DNA of 64,000 bases from an uncultured Bacilli bacterium (GTDB lineage Bacteria > Bacillota_I > Bacilli_A > RF39 > UBA660): the NCBI GenBank assembly GCA_910576795.1, contig CAJTIX010000005.1:13738-77737 (forward strand). The letters are read 5' to 3'. A model generated the notes under the pieces. It worked only from the letters and a program-made list of their open reading frames with translations, was not told the origin of the DNA and made no database searches. The position numbers and the translations under genes were made by a program. Below, one piece after another: positions 62,010 to 64,000 of the stretch; position 1 is the first letter of the stretch, and every line of letters starts with the position of its first letter.

Positions 62010-62031
62010 AAGAAGTAGGGAACTACTTCTT
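62010..62031 (+). other. fusA-tuf intergenic hairpin
   Basis: AAGAAGTAG and CTACTTCTT form a perfect 9-bp stem closed by GGAA, a GNRA-type tetraloop. No T tract follows. It may be an mRNA 3'-end stabiliser or processing site between fusA and tuf. Confidence 0.6.
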
Positions 62032-62076
62032 CTACACACTTTGTTTTCAAAAAAGTTAAGAAAACAAAGAATTTAC

Positions 62077-62105
62077 TTGCTATTTTTTGGTAAGTAATAT
62101 AAAAT
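62077..62105 (+). promoter_or_regulatory. tuf promoter
   Basis: TTGCTA at 62077-62082 and TAAAAT at 62100-62105 are separated by 17 bases, giving tuf its own start in addition to read-through from fusA. Confidence 0.6.
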
Positions 62106-62140
62106 AGAATATGTAAGTAAATAAAGGAGGAAATTTTAAT

Positions 62141-63325
62141 ATGGCAAAACAAAAATTTGATCGTTCAAAACCACATGTTAACATTGGTACAATTGGACAC
62201 GTAGACCACGGTAAAACAACTTTAACTGCGGCTATTACAAATGTATTATCTAAAAAAGGATTTGCAGAATTCGTAGATTATGCAAACATTGATAAGGCTC
62301 CAGAAGAAAGAGATCGTGGAATCACAATCAACACTTCACACGTAGAATATCAAACTGAAAACAGACACTACGCTCACGTAGACTGTCCAGGGCATGCTGA
62401 CTACGTAAAGAACATGATTACTGGTGCAGCTCAAATGGATGGAGCAATCTTAGTTATTGCTGCTACTGATGGACCTATGGCACAAACTCGTGAACATATC
62501 TTATTATCACGTCAAGTTGGTGTACCTCGTATGGTTGTATTCATGAACAAATGCGACATGGTTGATGATGAAGAATTATTAGACTTAGTTGAAATGGAAA
62601 TTCGTGAATTATTAAATGAATATGGATTCGAAGGAGACGAAACTCCAATTATCCGTGGTTCAGCTTTAAAAGCACTTGAAGGAGATGCTAAGTATGAACA
62701 AGCAATTCTTGACTTAATGGATGCTGTTGATAGCTGGATTGAAACTCCATTACGTGATACTGATAAACCATTCTTAATGCCAGTAGAAGATGTATTCACA
62801 ATTACTGGACGTGGAACAGTTGTTACAGGTCGTGTAGAAAGAGGACAATTGAAACTTAACGATGAAGTTGAAATCGTTGGTCTTAAAGATACTAAGAAGA
62901 CTGTTGTTACAGGAATTGAAATGTTCCGTAAACAATTAGACTATGCAGAATCAGGAGACAATGCTGGGGTATTATTACGTGGTATTGCTCGTGAAGAAGT
63001 AGAACGTGGTCAAGTATTAGCAAAACCAGGTTCAGTTACTCCACACAAGAAATTCAAAGCACAAGTTTATGTTTTAACCAAAGAAGAAGGTGGAAGACAT
63101 ACTCCATTCTTCTCAAACTACCGTCCACAATTCTATTTCAGAACTACAGACGTTACAGGTGTTATTGAATTACCTGCTGGTGTTGAAATGGTAATGCCAG
63201 GAGACAATGTTGAAATGACTGTTGAATTAATTGCTCCAATCGCTATCGAAAATGGAACTAAGTTCTCAATTCGTGAAGGTGGTAGAACAGTTGGTTCTGG
63301 TAACATTTCAGAAATCGTTGAATAA
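62141..63325 (+). CDS. tuf: elongation factor Tu
   Basis: EF-Tu delivers aminoacyl-tRNA to the ribosome as a GTP complex. The 394-residue protein shows GHVDHGKTTLTAAI, RGITINTSHVEY, DCPGHADYVKNM and NKCDMVDDEE, then domains II and III with the final GGRTVGSGNISEIVE. Typical bacterial length is 393-397. AAAGGAGG precedes the ATG. Codon use is biased to abundant-tRNA codons, as expected for a highly expressed gene. Confidence 0.98.
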   Translation: MAKQKFDRSKPHVNIGTIGHVDHGKTTLTAAITNVLSKKGFAEFVDYANIDKAPEERDRGITINTSHVEYQTENRHYAHVDCPGHADYVKNMITGAAQMDGAILVIAATDGPMAQTREHILLSRQVGVPRMVVFMNKCDMVDDEELLDLVEMEIRELLNEYGFEGDETPIIRGSALKALEGDAKYEQAILDLMDAVDSWIETPLRDTDKPFLMPVEDVFTITGRGTVVTGRVERGQLKLNDEVEIVGLKDTKKTVVTGIEMFRKQLDYAESGDNAGVLLRGIAREEVERGQVLAKPGSVTPHKKFKAQVYVLTKEEGGRHTPFFSNYRPQFYFRTTDVTGVIELPAGVEMVMPGDNVEMTVELIAPIAIENGTKFSIREGGRTVGSGNISEIVE

Positions 63326-63329
63326 TATG

Positions 63330-63356
63330 AAAAGAACTTGTCAAAAGTTCTTTTTT
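63330..63356 (+). terminator. Rho-independent terminator after tuf
   Basis: AAAAGAACTT (63330-63339) and AAGTTCTTTT (63345-63354) form a 10-bp stem around GTCAA, running into T residues. Confidence 0.9.
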
Positions 63357-63451
63357 ATGTTATTATGAATGTGTCAAGGAAACTTGCATACAATAAAAAA
63401 GGAAACATTCAGTTTTGCAATGTTGAATGTCTACCTAAAATTAATTTGGCT

Positions 63452-63491
63452 TGACACTTAGTTTAATGTAAAAATTAAGTGTCATTTTTTT
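63452..63491 (+). terminator. second downstream hairpin terminator
   Basis: TGACACTTA (63452-63460) and TAAGTGTCA (63476-63484) form a perfect 9-bp stem followed by seven T residues. It lies 100 bases past the tuf terminator, with a smaller ACATTCA/TGAATGT stem before it. It may end a short untranslated transcript or act as a back-up. Confidence 0.65.
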
Positions 63492-63605
63492 ATTACTAAA
63501 ACTAGTATAGTTAAAAGTAGTAAAATGAGGGAGATATAACGAAGAATATTGGTTCTTTGTCAAATAGTGTTGGTGAACATAAAATTGATAAATGAATTGT
63601 ATATG

Positions 63606-63627
63606 AAGAGTGATTTTGATCACTCTT
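63606..63627. terminator. hairpin overlapping the transposase stop
   Basis: AAGAGTGAT and ATCACTCTT form a perfect 9-bp stem around TTTG, next to the transposase stop at 63620-63622. It probably ends transposase transcription and blocks read-in from outside. Confidence 0.65.
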
Positions 63628-64000
63628 TTATGATACCTTTAATTAAGAATATTCTAGCTATGAAGTGATCATATTTTTTATAACCAAAAGCAATTCTTTT
63701 AAGACATTTGATTAAATTATTTGTTCCTTCAATAATACCATTATTGATATTATATTTAAAAGAATTTTCTATATATTTAATATTTTCATTATATAATTTT
63801 AAAGCTTGTTTCATTTTATCAGAAATATTATTATTTGGATGTTCAACAATTAACTTAAATTTATTAAAATCTTTTTCTTTTAATGAATTGATGATACCTT
63901 GGTAACATTCATAAGTAGCTTTTAGAGTTGAATCAGTGTTGATTAGGAATTGGACAATCTCTTTTTGAGATACTTTCTTTTTAAAATGGTTTGAATATTT
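63620..64000 (-). CDS. ISL3-family transposase, C-terminal part
   Basis: The minus-strand frame is open from the window edge to the stop at 63620, giving 126 residues of the end of a DDE transposase. It contains the ISL3-type end motif NNGIIEGTNNLIKCLKRIAFGYKKYDHFIARIFL, with the conserved catalytic Glu in GIIEG. The sequence is continuous from KYSNHFKKKV onward, with no frameshift in the visible part. Most of the gene, including the first two catalytic Asp residues, is outside the window. Confidence 0.85.
   Translation of the reverse strand, partial: KYSNHFKKKVSQKEIVQFLINTDSTLKATYECYQGIINSLKEKDFNKFKLIVEHPNNNISDKMKQALKLYNENIKYIENSFKYNINNGIIEGTNNLIKCLKRIAFGYKKYDHFIARIFLIKGIIKE

Larger units (their letters stand above)
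63551..64000. mobile_element. ISL3-family insertion sequence, partial (continues past the window)
   Basis: GGTTCTTTGTCAAATAGTG and the following bases (63551-63577) look like the terminal inverted repeat of ISL3-family elements. The minus-strand transposase C-terminus lies inside it and runs off the window. The other end and any target duplication cannot be seen. Confidence 0.75.

Noticed and set aside
1..64000. tRNA or rRNA genes
   Set aside because: I saw no cloverleaf with GGTTCGA-type T-arm and CCA-ready end, and no rRNA-like conserved segments.

Overview
This window comes from an AT-rich member of the Bacillota. Cell-wall genes (mraZ, rsmH, ftsL, two class B PBPs, mraY, ftsW, murE) show a walled cell. 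TGA is used as an ordinary stop codon, which argues against a Mycoplasma-type code. Strong AGGAGG-type ribosome binding sites, TTGACA/TATAAT promoters, a CIRCE heat-shock operator and the mrnC-rlmB-sigH order fit a Bacilli-like lineage. Very large Ig-like/FIVAR surface proteins suggest a host-associated, perhaps gut, organism (inference).

Layout. 1-1453: end of a DHH phosphoesterase gene, a Nudix hydrolase and a metallo-beta-lactamase-fold hydrolase. 1570-2496: a prepilin-like protein. 2573-6515: start of the division and cell-wall (dcw) cluster, with a promoter, four 10-bp-spaced MraZ boxes, mraZ, rsmH, ftsL and a PASTA PBP. 6561-20187: a block of cell-surface genes (second prepilin-like protein, lipoprotein, signal peptidase I, PH-like protein, FIVAR-repeat protein, a 2631-residue Ig-like/FIVAR giant, a Pro/Thr-rich protein). 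20269-24269: the dcw cluster resumes with a second PASTA PBP, mraY and ftsW. 24316-30285: M3 peptidase and formate-THF ligase on the minus strand, then an SDR and a coiled-coil protein. 30325-38937: a very AT-rich accessory region (ASCH, Asp-box protein, PHP phosphatase, two RhuM paralogues, KilA-N, a frameshifted HAD, a C15-like peptidase, a PP-loop ATPase with a DUF523/TudS-like partner, and repeated 35-codon mini-ORFs). 38915-41493: ylqF, mrnC, rlmB and a sigH-like sigma factor. 41585-52281: an unusual REC-LytTR-HTH regulator followed by an Agr-type sensor gene that is split by an 8.5-kb mobile element (about 43429-51897). 52302-58832: ClpB under CIRCE control, murE, a polysaccharide deacetylase and a hypothetical pair. 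58871-63356: the str operon (rpsL, rpsG, fusA) and tuf. 63551-64000: one end of an ISL3-like insertion sequence.

The most striking system is the 8.5-kb element. It has a Tn916-type integrase and excisionase with matching arm-type sites at both ends, and a TcpA/FtsK-like coupling ATPase. Its Rep/relaxase has the HUH plus superfamily-3 helicase architecture of eukaryotic circular ssDNA (CRESS-DNA) viruses. Upstream of rep is a perfect 10-bp stem whose loop carries TAGTATTAC, a circovirus-style nonanucleotide, followed by three tandem 7-bp iterons. So virus-like replication parts sit inside an element that integrates and probably mobilises like a Tn916 relative. Removing it joins the two kinase halves in frame, giving a predicted 409-residue protein.
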